From Acidimicrobiales bacterium (GTDB lineage Bacteria > Actinomycetota > Acidimicrobiia > Acidimicrobiales > MedAcidi-G1), in NCBI GenBank assembly GCA_030748555.1, contig JASMLT010000002.1, positions 20,511-84,510 on the forward strand: a stretch of DNA of 64,000 nucleotides, written 5' to 3'. The translations under genes were made by a program, and so were the position numbers. Each line of letters starts with the position of its first letter. Position 1 is the stretch's first letter. The notes beneath the pieces are model-generated. The model was not told where the DNA came from, searched no databases, and saw only the letters and a program-made list of their open reading frames with translations. Positions 28,624-37,260 of the stretch are shown here, piece by piece.

Positions 28624-30903
28624 ATGACCGTTCAATCCCAGACTCCAACAGAACTCGTTAAGAACGTTTACGCAAATCTTGAAAGTCGTCTATCTGCCGG
28701 CAGAGAGGCTTTAGGTAGACCTTTGACCTTGGCAGAAAAAATACTGATCAACCACTTAAAGGATCCAAATTCCACGGAGATGAACCGCGGGGTCTCATAT
28801 GTTGATCTCCATCCTGACCGAGTTGCAATGCAAGATGCCACTGCCCAAATGGCTTGGCTGCAATTTATGACCGCTGGTCTTCAAGAAGTGCAGGTTCCTA
28901 CAACCACTCATTGTGATCATTTGATTCAAGCTCGCATAGATGCCGAAACTGATCTTAGCGTTGCAGTCGATAACAATTCCGAAGTGTATGACTTTCTCGA
29001 ATCAGTTTGCGCCAAGTACGGAGCAGGTTTCTGGAAACCCGGGTCTGGCATAATTCATCAAGTCATTCTCGAACAATATGCCTTTCCAGGCGGGATGATG
29101 ATCGGCACCGATAGCCATACCCCAAATGCTGGAGGTCTGGGAATGATCGCTATCGGTGTTGGAGGAGCTGACGCTGTCGATGTCATGACCGGATTTCCGT
29201 TCAATATCAAGTGGCCTAAATTAATCGGCGTCAACTTGACAGGAGAGTTGAGCGGATGGGCATCGCCTAAAGATGTAATCCTAAAGGTTGCAGAAATTCT
29301 CACTGTTAAAGGTGGCACTGGTGCAATAGTCGAATACCTCGGACCTGGAGCAAGAACGCTTTCGGCAACAGGTAAGGGAACAATCTGCAACATGGGTGCA
29401 GAAATTGGTGCTACTACTTCTCTTTTCCCTTACGACGAAGCCATCTCTCGTTACCTAAATGCAACTAACCGTGGGGAGACTGCTGAAGCAGCTGACTCTG
29501 TTAGTAGTGATTTGCAAGCCGATCCAGAGGTTGAAAAAGATCCTCACAGCTTCTTTGACCGTGTTATTGAAATAAACCTTTCCGATCTGACACCTCATAT
29601 CAATGGCCCTCATACGCCTGATTTGGCTAGACCTGTTGGTAATCTCGGAGAAGAGGCGACCGCGAATGGTTGGCCCCTCGAGGTAAGCGCCGGCTTAATT
29701 GGGTCATGCACCAATTCAAGTTATGAAGACATAACACGAGCCGCTGGAATAGCACGAGACGCTCTTTCTAAAGGATTGAAATCGAAAATACCTCTTCTAG
29801 TTACCCCCGGCTCAGAACAAGTTCGAGCTACGATTGAAAGAGATGGCCTTCTTGCTGACCTTGAAGCTATAGGAGCTACAGTTCTTGCAAACGCTTGCGG
29901 CCCATGCATAGGTCAATGGGACCGACAAGACCTTGATGAAGGTATGCCTAATAGTATTGTTACTAGCTATAACCGTAACTTTCCAAAAAGAAATGACGGA
30001 TATGCTTCTACATTTGCTTTTGTAACTTCACCTGAAACTGTTGTTGCCTTGAGCATCGCAGGAAAGCTCGACTTTGATCCTGCAGTTGATTCATTAACCT
30101 CAGAAAACGGTGAAGAAGTGAAACTTTCTGTGGATATCGGAGAGGAACTTCCAACTAAAGGTTTCGATCCAGGAGAAGAAGGCTTGTTTAAACCTCCCCC
30201 ATCTGAAAATTCTGAAATTGAGATTTCCATACCTCCGGAAAGCGAAAGACTTCAAGTTCTCACTCCTTTCGCCCCCTGGGATGGAAATGACTTTGAAAAT
30301 TTGCCCGTTCTGATGAAAGCAAAGGGAAAATGCACTACTGATCACATTTCGATGGCGGGATCTTGGTTGAAATACCGAGGACATCTAGAAAATATTTCCG
30401 GGAACCTCTATTTAGGAGTGGTCAACTCGTTCACTGGAGAAGTCGGAACTGGGATAGACATCACAGACAATGAGATAAGACCTTTTCCTGAAATAGCAAA
30501 GCGTTACCACGAAGCAGGAATTGAGTGGGTTGCAATTGGCGATGAAAATATAGGTGAAGGATCCTCTAGAGAACATGCCGCTATGGAGCCAAGATTCAGG
30601 GGATGTCGTGTAGTAATAGCTCGCTCATTTGCTCGAATCCACGAGACCAACTTGAAGAAACAAGGGGTACTGCCATTGACTTTTGCCAATCCTGCTGACT
30701 ATGACTTAATAGGACAGGAAGACAAAATTTCAGTAATCGCCCTTAAAGACCTGAGCGCAAATAAACCTGTACAAGTGACAGTCACCAATTCTGAAGGTGT
30801 CAGAACCAATATAGAAACGAACCACTCAATGTCAGAAGATCAGATCGAATGGTTCAAGGCAGGAAGTGCCCTTAATTTAATACGCCAAAAAACCAACGGT
30901 TAG
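28624..30903 (+). CDS. Aconitate hydratase, mitochondrial-like type (759 aa)
   Basis: RVAMQDATAQMAWLQFMTAGLQEVQVPTTTHCDHLIQA, GTDSHTPNAGGLGMIAIGVGGADAVDVM, GSCTNSSYEDI, GEGSSREHAAMEPR. Confidence 0.93.
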   Translation: MTVQSQTPTELVKNVYANLESRLSAGREALGRPLTLAEKILINHLKDPNSTEMNRGVSYVDLHPDRVAMQDATAQMAWLQFMTAGLQEVQVPTTTHCDHLIQARIDAETDLSVAVDNNSEVYDFLESVCAKYGAGFWKPGSGIIHQVILEQYAFPGGMMIGTDSHTPNAGGLGMIAIGVGGADAVDVMTGFPFNIKWPKLIGVNLTGELSGWASPKDVILKVAEILTVKGGTGAIVEYLGPGARTLSATGKGTICNMGAEIGATTSLFPYDEAISRYLNATNRGETAEAADSVSSDLQADPEVEKDPHSFFDRVIEINLSDLTPHINGPHTPDLARPVGNLGEEATANGWPLEVSAGLIGSCTNSSYEDITRAAGIARDALSKGLKSKIPLLVTPGSEQVRATIERDGLLADLEAIGATVLANACGPCIGQWDRQDLDEGMPNSIVTSYNRNFPKRNDGYASTFAFVTSPETVVALSIAGKLDFDPAVDSLTSENGEEVKLSVDIGEELPTKGFDPGEEGLFKPPPSENSEIEISIPPESERLQVLTPFAPWDGNDFENLPVLMKAKGKCTTDHISMAGSWLKYRGHLENISGNLYLGVVNSFTGEVGTGIDITDNEIRPFPEIAKRYHEAGIEWVAIGDENIGEGSSREHAAMEPRFRGCRVVIARSFARIHETNLKKQGVLPLTFANPADYDLIGQEDKISVIALKDLSANKPVQVTVTNSEGVRTNIETNHSMSEDQIEWFKAGSALNLIRQKTNG

Positions 30904-31103
30904 ATTTTTCGGAGTCGGTATCCCCGATTACGAGCTTCAGCAAGTGTGTCAGGAGCGAAACAAATAAAGGTTTCATTTTCAAGAAGCTCATCGATAAGAA
31001 CTTGCATGGATTCAGTTTCGTCTAGCTCATCAAGGTCATAAACCTCCTGAGTTCTCTTATCACCTACAAACCTGTTGTTTTCAAAAACACTCAAACGCTT
31101 CAT
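30900..31103 (-). CDS. Hypothetical protein (67 aa)
   Basis: Small ORF MKRLSVFENNRFVGDKRTQEVYDLDELDETESMQVLIDELLENETFICFAPDTLAEARNRGYRLRKI, converging on aconitase. Confidence 0.6.
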   Translation of the reverse strand: MKRLSVFENNRFVGDKRTQEVYDLDELDETESMQVLIDELLENETFICFAPDTLAEARNRGYRLRKI

Positions 31104-31131
31104 TAGAAAGATGATACCTGTGTATAAAGCA

Positions 31132-31163
31132 TTTCGGGGATGCGCTTAAGCGCACCCCCGAAA
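31132..31163. repeat. 32-nt near-perfect palindrome (hairpin)
   Basis: TTTCGGGG-a-TGCGCTTAAGCGCA-c-CCCCGAAA; only one internal mismatch pair (A31140/C31155). No clear T-run on either side. Confidence 0.75.
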
Positions 31164-31242
31164 ATGAAATATTAGAACTACTTCTGGATTTCTCAGATAG
31201 ATCTATTCACTAGTCGGGACCAGAACTAGCAATCAAACCTGA

Positions 31243-31334
31243 GGGTGGCTGGCAATATTACGCCAGATGGTCCAGAACCGCCTAGCGGCCACCCACCTCC
31301 GAAGTCCCATAACGTTTACTACTAATCTGGACCA
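31243..31334. ncRNA. Candidate structured RNA (strand unresolved)
   Basis: GGGTGGC 31243-31249 pairs GCCACCC 31288-31294; inside are TGGC/GCCA (31250-31253 / 31262-31265) and CGC/GCG (31279-31281 / 31285-31287); junction TGGTCCAGA 31268-31276 is perfectly complementary to TCTGGACCA 31326-31334. Confidence 0.4.
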
Positions 31335-31410
31335 CCTCCTCTCCTCGGTAATTCCGACTATAGGCGCGAAAAAAGAATCGGTCATCAATTTGCGACAATC
31401 TTTTAAGTCG

Positions 31411-31866
31411 CTAAAAGGAAAGATTTCCCTTCAACGAACTCTGCTCAGCACCTGCTTGCACAGCTAAACGGTCGGCTTCATCATTCCATCGGTCACCTGA
31501 GTGGCCTTTAACCCACCTGAAAGAAATATTGCCACGTTCACAATAATTTTCGATCAGTGGTTCCCAGAGGTCCCTATTCTTGACAGGTTTTTTTGCAGAA
31601 TTCACCCAACCTCTCCGTAGCCATCCTTCCCACCAACGGTCACGAAAACAATTGACCACATAATGCGAATCACTGACAATGACGATTTCCTCCTGAAATG
31701 CCTTAACGGCTTCCAAGGCAGCTGTTAACTCCATACGCTGGTTAGTTGTCTCCGAATCGCTTCCAGCTGCAAATTCTCCATCTGGCACCACCCAAGCCCA
31801 TCCCCCTGGGCCAGGATTTCCAGAACAGGCTCCATCTGTGTAAACAACCGTGATTTGATTATCCAT
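31411..31866 (-). CDS. rnhA: Ribonuclease HI
   Basis: VVYTDGACSGNPGPGGWAWV, NQRMELTAALEAVKAF, SDSHYVVNCF, WVKGHSGDRWNDEADRLA. Confidence 0.95.
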   Translation of the reverse strand: MDNQITVVYTDGACSGNPGPGGWAWVVPDGEFAAGSDSETTNQRMELTAALEAVKAFQEEIVIVSDSHYVVNCFRDRWWEGWLRRGWVNSAKKPVKNRDLWEPLIENYCERGNISFRWVKGHSGDRWNDEADRLAVQAGAEQSSLKGNLSF

Positions 31867-31973
31867 TTCTAAACCCTAATCCGCTCCTCATATCAAACGT
31901 TCAACAAGTTTTCTTTTTTTCATTTAACAAGAACTAATTTCAAAATTCTTTCTTTCGAACTATTCTTCTAACT

Positions 31974-32561
31974 ATGGCATCTAAATTTTCAGGTGATCTT
32001 GCTGTTACTGGTAGTGACGAAGCAGATCAACTCTTAAACAAGAACCCTCTTGCCCTCTTATTAGGAATGCTTCTTGACCAACAAATTCCTATGGAATGGG
32101 CCTTTAAGGGTCCTTACACACTTTTGGAAAGGCTAGGGAAACTTGATGCCTCGCAAATAGCTTCAATGGATCCTGAGAAATTTGAATCGATCTGCAAAGA
32201 AAAACCAGCAATTCATCGTTTCCCATCTTCAATGGCAGCTCGCATTCAAGACCTTTGTGGACATTTAGTTGAAAATTATAATGGCGATGCCGAAAAGCTT
32301 TGGGCTGGTTCAGATTCGGGTGAAACTCTGTATAACCGTCTAATAGACCTCCCGGGGTTTGGTGCTGAGAAGTCGATGATATTTACCGCTCTTTTAGCTA
32401 AGCGAATGGGCTGCTCTCCTCCTGGTTGGCAAAAGTGTGCCGGACCGTTTGCAGACAAAACACCTAGATCTGTAGCGGATATAAATAGCCCTGAGTCGTT
32501 AGCCAAAGTGAGAACATGGAAAAAAGCACAAAAAGCAGCTGGTAAGTCAAAACAAGAGTAA
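31974..32561 (+). CDS. HhH-GPD-type base-excision DNA repair protein
   Basis: LLGMLLDQQIPMEWAFKGP, LIDLPGFGAEKSMIFTALLAKR. Confidence 0.8.
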   Translation: MASKFSGDLAVTGSDEADQLLNKNPLALLLGMLLDQQIPMEWAFKGPYTLLERLGKLDASQIASMDPEKFESICKEKPAIHRFPSSMAARIQDLCGHLVENYNGDAEKLWAGSDSGETLYNRLIDLPGFGAEKSMIFTALLAKRMGCSPPGWQKCAGPFADKTPRSVADINSPESLAKVRTWKKAQKAAGKSKQE

Positions 32562-32565
32562 AAGA

Positions 32566-33516
32566 TTATTCTCTTATCTCTCCTCTTGCCTTAGCGTCAC
32601 AAAACCACTTATAAGTGCTAATAAGACCCTCCGATAAAGGAATTCTTGCCTTCCAACCCAATTCTGTCAGTTTTGAAACATCCAGAACTTTCCTAGGCAT
32701 CCCATCAGGCTTAGAGGAATCGAATACAATTTCCGCTTCGGGGTAAATTAAATCTCTTATATTTTCCGCCAATTCTTGAACACTGTGGTCCACACCTGTG
32801 CCTACATTTATATGTTCCAAATCAGAGTAATTATCCATTAGGAATAAACAAGCATCAGCAAGATCATCTACATGCAAAAATTCCCGTTTGGCTTTCCCAG
32901 TTCCCCAAACCTCAACAGTGGGCTGTTGCTCTTCTTTAGCTTCATGAAACCGTCTCATCAAACTCGGCAGAACATGCCCATTTATTTCATCAAAATTGTC
33001 GCCCTGTCCGTACAGATTGGTTGGCATGGCAGAAATGAAATCATTTCCGTACTGCCTTCTGTAACCCTCACAAAGTTTTATTCCCGCAATTTTTGCTAAA
33101 GCATAACTCTCATTTGTAGGTTCCAACGGTCCGCTTAATAAAGAACTTTCAGTTATAGGTTGATCCGCTTCGCGCGGGTAGATGCATGAGCTGCCAAGAT
33201 AGATCAACTTCTCAACTCCCACCCTATGACTCGCGTGTACAACTGTCCCATGAATCATCAAATTGTCATAGATGAAATCCGCAGGACGTGTGCTGTTGGC
33301 CATTATTCCGCCAACTGTTCCGGCGACAAGAAAAACATATTTAGGTCTCTCGCTTTCGAACCATGCATCTACTGCTGACTGGTCGCGCAAATCAAGGTTT
33401 TTTCTTTCTACAACTCTCAAGTCCGAAAATCCCTCAGAATCCAATCTGCGCAAAATTGCAGACCCAACAAGTCCTTTGTGACCTGCAACAAAAACTGGAC
33501 TTTTTCGATCAATCAT
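32566..33516 (-). CDS. fcl: GDP-L-fucose synthase (NAD-dependent epimerase)
   Basis: VAGHKGLVGSAILRRL, LGSSCIYPREADQPITESSLLSGPLEPTNESYALAKIAGIKLCEGYRRQYG. Confidence 0.92.
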   Translation of the reverse strand: MIDRKSPVFVAGHKGLVGSAILRRLDSEGFSDLRVVERKNLDLRDQSAVDAWFESERPKYVFLVAGTVGGIMANSTRPADFIYDNLMIHGTVVHASHRVGVEKLIYLGSSCIYPREADQPITESSLLSGPLEPTNESYALAKIAGIKLCEGYRRQYGNDFISAMPTNLYGQGDNFDEINGHVLPSLMRRFHEAKEEQQPTVEVWGTGKAKREFLHVDDLADACLFLMDNYSDLEHINVGTGVDHSVQELAENIRDLIYPEAEIVFDSSKPDGMPRKVLDVSKLTELGWKARIPLSEGLISTYKWFCDAKARGEIRE

Positions 33517-33525
33517 GTATTGAAG

Positions 33526-34014
33526 TTACCCCTGTTCTGTGGATTGACTACCAATCGCACCGATCTCGGTCAAATAAACAACGAGAAGATCAAGAACCAC
33601 GACTACAGCTACCTCGTTTAAAGGGTCTGGACTGTCTAAAGCTCTAGCAACAACTTCATCCACCGCTATGTCAAGGTCTGCAACTGATTCTGCTTTATTA
33701 CTTTTCGCCCTACCTTGACCTATTTCTTCTCCATATTCTGATGCCAAACCTGCTGAATCTATCGAGTCGAGCCACCAGCCAATTATTTCAAAGACCTCAT
33801 CCTTCCGCAACTGTGAAGCTGCCTCTTCAGGAAGTCTTTCTGATATCCATTCAACTGCATCATCCACTTCAAGGACAGAGGGAAACGAAACCTCGCTTAG
33901 GTTCTTCACTGTAGAAGCAACGGATATAAAGGCAATCAAAAGAACTAGCAAACATCCGAAAATCGCAAATAATAAAAGCACACTTCGGTTATAGCAACAT
34001 CCAAGTTGCATCAC
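33526..34014 (-). CDS. Hypothetical membrane-anchored protein
   Basis: N-terminal TM segment SVLLLFAIFGCLLVLLIAFISVA; no family recognised. Confidence 0.6.
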   Translation of the reverse strand: MMQLGCCYNRSVLLLFAIFGCLLVLLIAFISVASTVKNLSEVSFPSVLEVDDAVEWISERLPEEAASQLRKDEVFEIIGWWLDSIDSAGLASEYGEEIGQGRAKSNKAESVADLDIAVDEVVARALDSPDPLNEVAVVVVLDLLVVYLTEIGAIGSQSTEQG

Positions 34015-34087
34015 TCACGCTTTAAGTAAATTCTGCTTATATTTCCCCAGTTTCCCCAGTCAATTAAATCGACATTGACTCCAGAAC

Positions 34088-34113
34088 TAGTTAAATATAG
34101 AAAAATTTAACTA
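34088..34113. terminator. AT-rich hairpin downstream of the acyl-CoA dehydrogenase
   Basis: TAGTTAAAT (34088-34096) ATAGAAAA ATTTAACTA (34105-34113), perfect 9-bp stem. Could also be an operator for the downstream gene. Confidence 0.4.
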
Positions 34114-34125
34114 TTTAAAGCAGTT

Positions 34126-35241
34126 TTAAATTCCGATCCTTTGTGCTAAAAGTTCTCTGTGGTAGGTGGGGTCTCCGAACAGAAGCTCAGAACTTTTCGC
34201 TCTTTTGAAATACAGGTGTGCAGGATGCTCCCAGGTGAAACCTATACCTCCATGAATCTGAATATTTTCAGCTGTCGTATTGAAATAGGCTTCAGAGCAG
34301 TAAGCCTTTGCCAAGCTTGCTACAGAAGGTAGTTCGTCGTTCATTTCAGCAGCACACCAACCGGCGTAATAGGCAGCTGATTTAGCAGATTCAACTTCCA
34401 ATAACATGTCTGCACACTTATGTTTAATAGCCTGAAAACTACCTATTGGGCGACCAAACTGAACTCTGTCTTTAGCATATTGAACTGCTGTATCAAGACA
34501 CTGTTGGGCTCCGCCTACTTGTTCAGCTGCAAGTGCAACAGCAGCTAGATCTAGAACTTTTTCGAGAGTGCCCCAACCCTCTCCTTCTTCACCTATGAGG
34601 GTTGCTTTAACATTTTCAAAATCTAAACGTGATTGTTTTCTGGTCATATCCATGGTGGCTAGCTGTGTACGAGATAAACCGTCTGCATCACCATCAACTT
34701 TGAATAATGAAATCCCTTTGTCCGTGCAAGCTGCAACAATAATCAGAGAAGCAGCATTCCCATCAAGGACATACATTTTTGTTCCATTAAGTTCCCAAGT
34801 GTCACCCGAAGCAGTAGCAAGCATTGTTATGCCATCACTTCCCCATTTTCCACTTTCTTCTGTGAAGGCCAAAGTAGCAATCGTCTCACCGCTTGCTATC
34901 CCTGGGAGAAGCTCGGCCTTCGCCGCATCGTCACCTGAATGAATGAGGGTATTAGCCGCAAGAACAACAGTTGAAAAGAAAGGTGAGCACAGTAAAGCTC
35001 TTCCCATCTCCTCCAAAACCACGATTAGTTCGACGTATCCGAAACCTTGTCCTCCGTACTCTTCAGGAATTATGAGGCTTTGAAGACCTAACTGTTCAGC
35101 CATCATTGACCATGTTTCCGAGTCATATCCAAGATCAGTTTCCATCAGTTCTCTGACTTTTGACTCAGGCGAATAACTCTCCATGAATTGATTAACGAAT
35201 TCCCGTAGCTGTTCCTGTTCCTCTGTAAAAGCAAAATTCAC
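34126..35241 (-). CDS. Acyl-CoA dehydrogenase
   Basis: IPEEYGGQGFGYVELIVVLEEMGRAL, QFGRPIGSFQAIKHKCADM, QIHGGIGFTWEHPAHLYFKRAKSSELLFGD. Confidence 0.93.
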   Translation of the reverse strand: MNFAFTEEQEQLREFVNQFMESYSPESKVRELMETDLGYDSETWSMMAEQLGLQSLIIPEEYGGQGFGYVELIVVLEEMGRALLCSPFFSTVVLAANTLIHSGDDAAKAELLPGIASGETIATLAFTEESGKWGSDGITMLATASGDTWELNGTKMYVLDGNAASLIIVAACTDKGISLFKVDGDADGLSRTQLATMDMTRKQSRLDFENVKATLIGEEGEGWGTLEKVLDLAAVALAAEQVGGAQQCLDTAVQYAKDRVQFGRPIGSFQAIKHKCADMLLEVESAKSAAYYAGWCAAEMNDELPSVASLAKAYCSEAYFNTTAENIQIHGGIGFTWEHPAHLYFKRAKSSELLFGDPTYHRELLAQRIGI

Positions 35242-35352
35242 TTTTTGGCTCCTTAAATCTAATATCAGGAAATATACACTTATTTAAATTTCAATACTCG
35301 ACGTTATCGGGGTGAAACCACTCTTGGTTCCTCATTGCTAACATGAGTCATA

Positions 35353-36054
35353 ATGGATAATAACGAAAAACCAGAGCAAATACCCTCTTCGCCTTTTTCA
35401 TCACCTTGTTCTCACTCAGATCACCCTAAAACTGGGGTTCCTGGCGTTTCTTTGCATTATTGTGACACTCAGTCTGAAATTCATAGAATCGTCGTTGGCG
35501 ATTTGGACAATAACGTTTTTTTTCTGCGTTGCCGTGAAACAGGTGAAAGCGTCCTTATTGATGCTGCAAATGAACACGATAAATTACTTGATTTATGCAA
35601 GGCTCTAAACGTAAAAACAGTTCTAGAAACTCACGGACACTGGGATCACATACAGGCTGTTCCCGCCATTAGGGAAGCCGGATACGAAGTCGGTGTAACA
35701 AATGCCGATGCAGAAATGCTCCCAAGCTATGACTACCTACTCGAAGATCAATCTGTTATCGAAATAGGGCGACTCCGACTTCACACAATCATGACCCCTG
35801 GACACACGCCAGGATCTATCTGTTTTCGTTTGGAAGACTCTCCTATTCTTTTTTCAGGGGACACGCTTTTCCCTGGAGGGCCGGGAACTACAGAATTCGA
35901 AGGCGGTGATTTTGAACAAATAATTCAATCCATAGATAGTCGTCTCTTTAGCCAACTTTCCCCAGAAACTTTAGTTCTGCCAGGCCATGGGAATGACACA
36001 ACTATTGCGAATGAAAGCCCTTTCTTAGATGAATGGGCGGCTCGAGGCTGGTGA
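35353..36054 (+). CDS. MBL-fold metallo-hydrolase (glyoxalase II-like)
   Basis: ETHGHWDHIQAVPAI, TPGHTPGSICF, FSGDTLFPGGPG, LPGHGNDTTI. Confidence 0.9.
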   Translation: MDNNEKPEQIPSSPFSSPCSHSDHPKTGVPGVSLHYCDTQSEIHRIVVGDLDNNVFFLRCRETGESVLIDAANEHDKLLDLCKALNVKTVLETHGHWDHIQAVPAIREAGYEVGVTNADAEMLPSYDYLLEDQSVIEIGRLRLHTIMTPGHTPGSICFRLEDSPILFSGDTLFPGGPGTTEFEGGDFEQIIQSIDSRLFSQLSPETLVLPGHGNDTTIANESPFLDEWAARGW

Positions 36055-36446
36055 GACAGAACCCGTCAGCACTTCCAGCTGACGAGAGGCCTTTCGACTA
36101 CACACCTATTCATACATGGAAACTACCTGACACTCCTTTAAGGGATAAAAATATAGCTGCACAAGCATGGATAGAAGCTCCAAAAAGCCTTCTGTCATCT
36201 GGAGATGATCTGGGGTCGGTAAAAATTGCTTATAAACGAAAAATCGGCAAATGGTTGCTTTGGCGCGCTGGACCCGCTCGCCGAAGTGATGCTAGGTATG
36301 TAGCTGTATCACTTGACGAGAATCAGGAAATCTGCACCTTTCGAATTTTTCCTGACGGCACAGGAAATGGCATAGGAGGTGATGGTAAGAATTACACGAA
36401 TTTTAGAGCTTGGAAAATATCTCTCAAAAGCAGGTTACATAATTAA
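36033..36446 (+). CDS. Hypothetical protein (137 aa)
   Basis: ORF overlapping the end of the MBL gene; contains GKWLLWRAGPARRSDARYVAVS. Confidence 0.6.
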   Translation: MGGSRLVRQNPSALPADERPFDYTPIHTWKLPDTPLRDKNIAAQAWIEAPKSLLSSGDDLGSVKIAYKRKIGKWLLWRAGPARRSDARYVAVSLDENQEICTFRIFPDGTGNGIGGDGKNYTNFRAWKISLKSRLHN

Positions 36447-36492
36447 ACCTATACAGATAGTGGTAATTAAAAGCTCTCAATAGACTTACAAC

Positions 36493-37260
36493 GTGCCAAA
36501 CCCCAGCCAACCATTATTTGAAATTGATGACTTGCATGCTTCTGCCGAAGACGGGACAAGTATTCTCAACGGGATAGATCTCACTATCAATAAAGGCGAG
36601 ATCCATGCCCTGATGGGTCCAAACGGCTCCGGAAAATCAACTCTCGCTTCTGTTCTGCTAGGCAGTCCGGAATACTCAATTACAAAAGGCTCAATACGCT
36701 TCCGCGGTGAAGATATAACAAGTTGGTCTACAGAAATGCGTGGAAAGTCTGGTATTTTCTTAGCTTTTCAATACCCGCATGAAGTAGCTGGGGTCTCAGT
36801 AATTAACTTTCTACGACAGGCACTTTCGGCACGTAAAGATATGAAAATGTCGGTGTTGGAATTAAGGCTTTCGATCATGGAGTGGTTGGAAAGGTTAAAC
36901 ATGGATCCTTCATTCGCCGAGCGTTATTTAAACGAGGGGTTTTCAGGTGGAGAGAAAAAAAGAAACGAGATCCTCCAGATGGCAATACTCGAGCCTGAAA
37001 TGGCAATTCTAGATGAAACAGATTCAGGATTGGACATTGATGCTTTGACCACGGTTGCCAATGGTGTATCAAAAGTCCGTCAGGAAAACCCTGATTTAGG
37101 CGTTCTTGCTATTACCCACTATCAAAGACTCTTGGATCATCTAGATCCGGATTTTGTTCATGTGATTTTAGACGGGCAAATCGTGGCGAAAGGTGGAACC
37201 GAGATAGCTAAAGAACTTGAATCCTCCGGATATGAGTCCTTTCGGAGTGTCAAGCAATGA
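36493..37260 (+). CDS. sufC: Fe-S cluster assembly ATPase SufC (copy 1)
   Basis: GTG start; ALMGPNGSGKSTLASVLLG, FSGGEKKRNEILQMAILEPEMAILDETDSGLDIDAL. Confidence 0.92.
   Translation: MPNPSQPLFEIDDLHASAEDGTSILNGIDLTINKGEIHALMGPNGSGKSTLASVLLGSPEYSITKGSIRFRGEDITSWSTEMRGKSGIFLAFQYPHEVAGVSVINFLRQALSARKDMKMSVLELRLSIMEWLERLNMDPSFAERYLNEGFSGGEKKRNEILQMAILEPEMAILDETDSGLDIDALTTVANGVSKVRQENPDLGVLAITHYQRLLDHLDPDFVHVILDGQIVAKGGTEIAKELESSGYESFRSVKQ

Noticed and set aside
31267-31467. 66-aa plus-strand ORF in the intergenic region after aconitase
   Set aside because: Overlaps the 3' end of rnhA and the structured RNA candidate; no SD and no protein-like features.
34045-34061. CCCCAGTTTCCCCAGT short direct repeat
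   Set aside because: Two short units only; no array or flanking structure.
36033-36054. Overlap of MBL gene and 137-aa ORF considered as a frameshifted single gene
   Set aside because: The MBL domain is complete before the overlap and the second protein looks like a separate small family, so no frameshift is needed.
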